From Sapria himalayana (taxonomy: Eukaryota > Streptophyta > Magnoliopsida > Malpighiales > Rafflesiaceae), in the NCBI GenBank assembly GCA_029783825.1, contig JAREIK010002266.1, positions 112,014 to 176,013 on the forward strand: a stretch of 64,000 nt of DNA, written 5' to 3'. The stretch's first letter is position 1. Every line of letters begins with the position of its first letter. This document shows, in pieces, positions 61,797 to 64,000 of the stretch. The notes under the pieces were generated by a model, which ran no database searches, had not been told where the DNA came from, and worked only from the letters and a program-made list of their open reading frames with translations. The translations under genes were made by a program, and so were the position numbers.

Positions 61797-64000
61797 TGGC
61801 TCAAAAATCATCTGCTGAATATGCAATGTCTGAGAAAGAATTGATTGTTGAGATTGATGAGTTGCATTCTCAGCAACAAGGGGAGGAGTCACGCAACCAT
61901 AAGAGGGAAAGAGAGCATGGAGAGTCTAATCACACTCAATACAGGGGTAAAAAATAAGGTTAATACTAATTTAGAGTTATAACAAACTTACCATACTTTC
62001 TTTCAAAGGTATGAGTGACCCTAAAGCTTATCATGAGTGAGAAAGAAAAGTTAAGAGGGTATTTGAATATCATAACTATAGTGAAGAGAAAAAGGTTAAA
62101 CATATTATTGAATTCACTAAGTATGCTTCTATTTGGTGGGATCAATGAGTGAGAGGTAAGAGACAAAATAATGAGAATGAAATTAAAACCTAAGGTGAGC
62201 TTAAAAGAAGTATGAGAAGCAAATATTCCTTCTCATTACTATCAGAAATTGTATAATAAGCTACAAAGCTTAGTGCAAGGCTCTAGAAGTGTGAAATTGT
62301 ATTATCAAAAGATAGAGATAATCATTAAGGCTAATGTTGAGGAGGATAGTAGGGTCAATATGGCACATTTCCTGCATGATTTAAAAATAAAAAACTGCTA
62401 ATATTATTGATTTACATCAGTATGTAATATAAAGGATATGCTACATATGACAATCAAGATTAAGAATCAATTGAAGTAAAAGAGCAAGAACCTTATTCCT
62501 ACATCAGATTGGAGGTCCAAGTGAAATAAAAAATCAATCTCATTAGAAGGACAAAAAAGTTTCAAAAAAAATTAAGGGTAATACTAACTCCAAGAAAAAT
62601 ACACAGAGTGAGTCCAAACAAAAGATGATTCAATGTTTCAAATGCCTAGGATATGAATATATCTTTTTTCAATTTCCAAATAAGTACATCATGACAATCA
62701 AGAATGATAAAATTATTTATGCTAGTGGTGATGAAGATGGCAAAAGAGAGTAATTCTGATGAAATGCCTGAACATGAGGATTATTTTCACAAGAAATCAT
62801 ACAAGAACAACCACAAGTTGATATCTATATTACTATTCAAGCTCTTAATATTCAGCATGGGGATGATGAGATTCAAAGAGAAATATTTTTCACACTAGAT
62901 ATTTAGTGCATGACAAAATTTGTTGTATGATCATAAATGGAGGAAGTTGCAATAATATAGTTTATGCATACTAGTGTAAGAAATGCTTCCTACTATTGAG
63001 TAAGACCTTATACTTTGCAATGAAATTTAATATTGAGTGATAAACAAGTTATTGTATGATTATCATGGAATTTAAAAAAAAAATTGTTAAATATCATCTT
63101 ATTCCTAGAATAGATGATATACTTGACGAATTGCATGGGCCAATCATATTTATTAAGATAGATTTTAAGAGGCTATCATCAAATATGTAAGAAAGAGGTA
63201 ATGAATAAAAAATTGCATTTAAAACAAAATTTGACTTATATCAATGGTTAATCATGCACTTTTGCTTAACAAATATACATAGCATATTTATGAGACTTAT
63301 AAACCATATTTTATGTGCTTTCATTAGAAAATTAATTATTGTATACTTTGATGATATCTTCATATAGTTGTTCCTATGAGGAACATCTTGAGCATATTTG
63401 TTTGGTTTTGATTTCTTTGATAGATGAATCTTTAAATGTTAACGTTAAGAAGTGTGATTTTACATAGATAGACTTGTATTTTTGGTTTTGTTATTAGTGC
63501 AAAAAGTATCCAAGTTGATGAAGCAAAAGTGAAAGCAGTCAAAGAATTGCTTACACCCAAAAATGTGAGTTATGTGCATAGGTTTCATGATCTTGCAAGC
63601 TTCTATCATTGATTTGTCAAGCACTTTAACACCATTGTTGCACCATTTAATGAGTTAGTCAAGAAAGATATAAAGTTTGAATGGGTAAAATCTCTAGAAC
63701 ATTCAATATGCTCAAGGACAAACTAATTTTTTTATCTCTTTCGACTTTTCAAAAAACTTTGAAATTGATTGTGATGTTTATGGTATAGGTAATGGAGATG
63801 TTCTAATGCAAGATGAGAAGCCAATAGTACTGAGAAGCTTAATAGCACAAGTATAACATTTCCAAGTTATAATAAAGAAATCTATGCACTTGTAAGAACA
63901 ATAGATATTTGGCAGTATTATTGCGAAAAGAGTGTGATTCATGATGATCAAAATCTTTGAAGCATTAAGGGACAAAACATACTAAATAAATCCTTGCAAA
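61797..64000 (+). mobile_element. Ty3/gypsy gag-pol remnant, cut by window end
   Basis: Gag starts at MAQKSSAEYAMSEKELIVEI (61797) and continues in broken frames. ASIWWDQ near 62128, the LYNKLQSL.QGSRSV phrase near 62250 and a VEEDSRVNMAHFLHDLK phrase near 62337-62388 match retrotransposon gag. A zinc knuckle CFKCLGYEYIFFQF (62636-62677) has lost its His and last Cys. Protease remnant: CCMIINGGSCNNIV near 62920-62960. RT: YHLIPRIDDILDELHGPIIF near 63091-63150 and VYFDDIFI at 63341-63364, with the YxDD catalytic pair kept. RNase H: FEIDCDVYGIGNGDVLMQDE near 63757-63820, then YALVRTIDIWQYYC near 63884-63925. Stops are scattered. Integrase and the 3' LTR lie beyond the window. The antisense frame 63778-63975 is a shadow. 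Confidence 0.85.

Overview
The window looks like repeat-dominated nuclear DNA of a flowering plant. It is very AT-rich. It carries Ty1/copia and Ty3/gypsy retrotransposon relics with plant-type tRNA-Met primer sites, hAT and CACTA DNA transposons with plant-type ends, and a broken copy of a eukaryotic gene (release factor eRF1). I cannot name the species. I found no intact protein-coding gene, rRNA, tRNA or CRISPR array. Nearly all long open frames are shadows of low-complexity repeats or transposon fragments.

Layout. 0.3-0.8 kb: about three copies of a 185-bp tandem repeat. 0.84-24.4 kb: decayed minus-strand copia fragments (0.84-2.16, 8.1-10.6, 15.1-18.1), an ancient hAT copy (2.2-4.7), a tRNA-like SINE head (5.3), a 441-bp hAT MITE (11.85-12.29), a GC-rich element with inverted ends sitting in one copy of a 245-bp tandem duplication (19.8-20.5), and an eRF1 N-terminal pseudogene (22.8-23.04). 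24.4-24.89 kb: one terminus of a CACTA transposon.

24.89-36.93 kb: a 12-kb GATA/GACA tetranucleotide array. It contains three diverged copies of a higher-order block of roughly 2.3-2.7 kb. One block is interrupted by a 433-bp GC-rich hAT MITE with an exact 8-bp flanking repeat and a 45-bp central palindrome. The array runs directly into a 1-kb purine-only-like tract (36.93-37.97) with a 26-bp minisatellite, which stops at a hAT terminal fragment.

38.2-64 kb: a copia RT fragment cut by a second old hAT copy (40.15-43.4), a 31-bp minisatellite, an internally deleted hAT element (43.89-45.38), and an unidentified exon-like fragment (45.55-46.56). Next come a Ty1/copia element with both LTRs (46.71-51.10) bracketed by an unusual ~145-bp direct repeat, another antisense copia relic carrying a MITE (51.9-54.7), and a 3.6-kb hAT element with both ends, near-perfect 8-bp target duplication and recognisable transposase (54.98-58.59). 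Last are the LTR, gag, PR, RT and RNase H of a Ty3/gypsy element that runs off the right edge (60.86-64.0).

How the parts relate. The hAT family appears at several stages: the 3.6-kb copy with transposase remains, the internally deleted copy, and short MITEs that share its ends and an internal GC motif. In three places a duplicated or paralogous sequence preserves an empty site, so insertions can be ordered relative to duplications.
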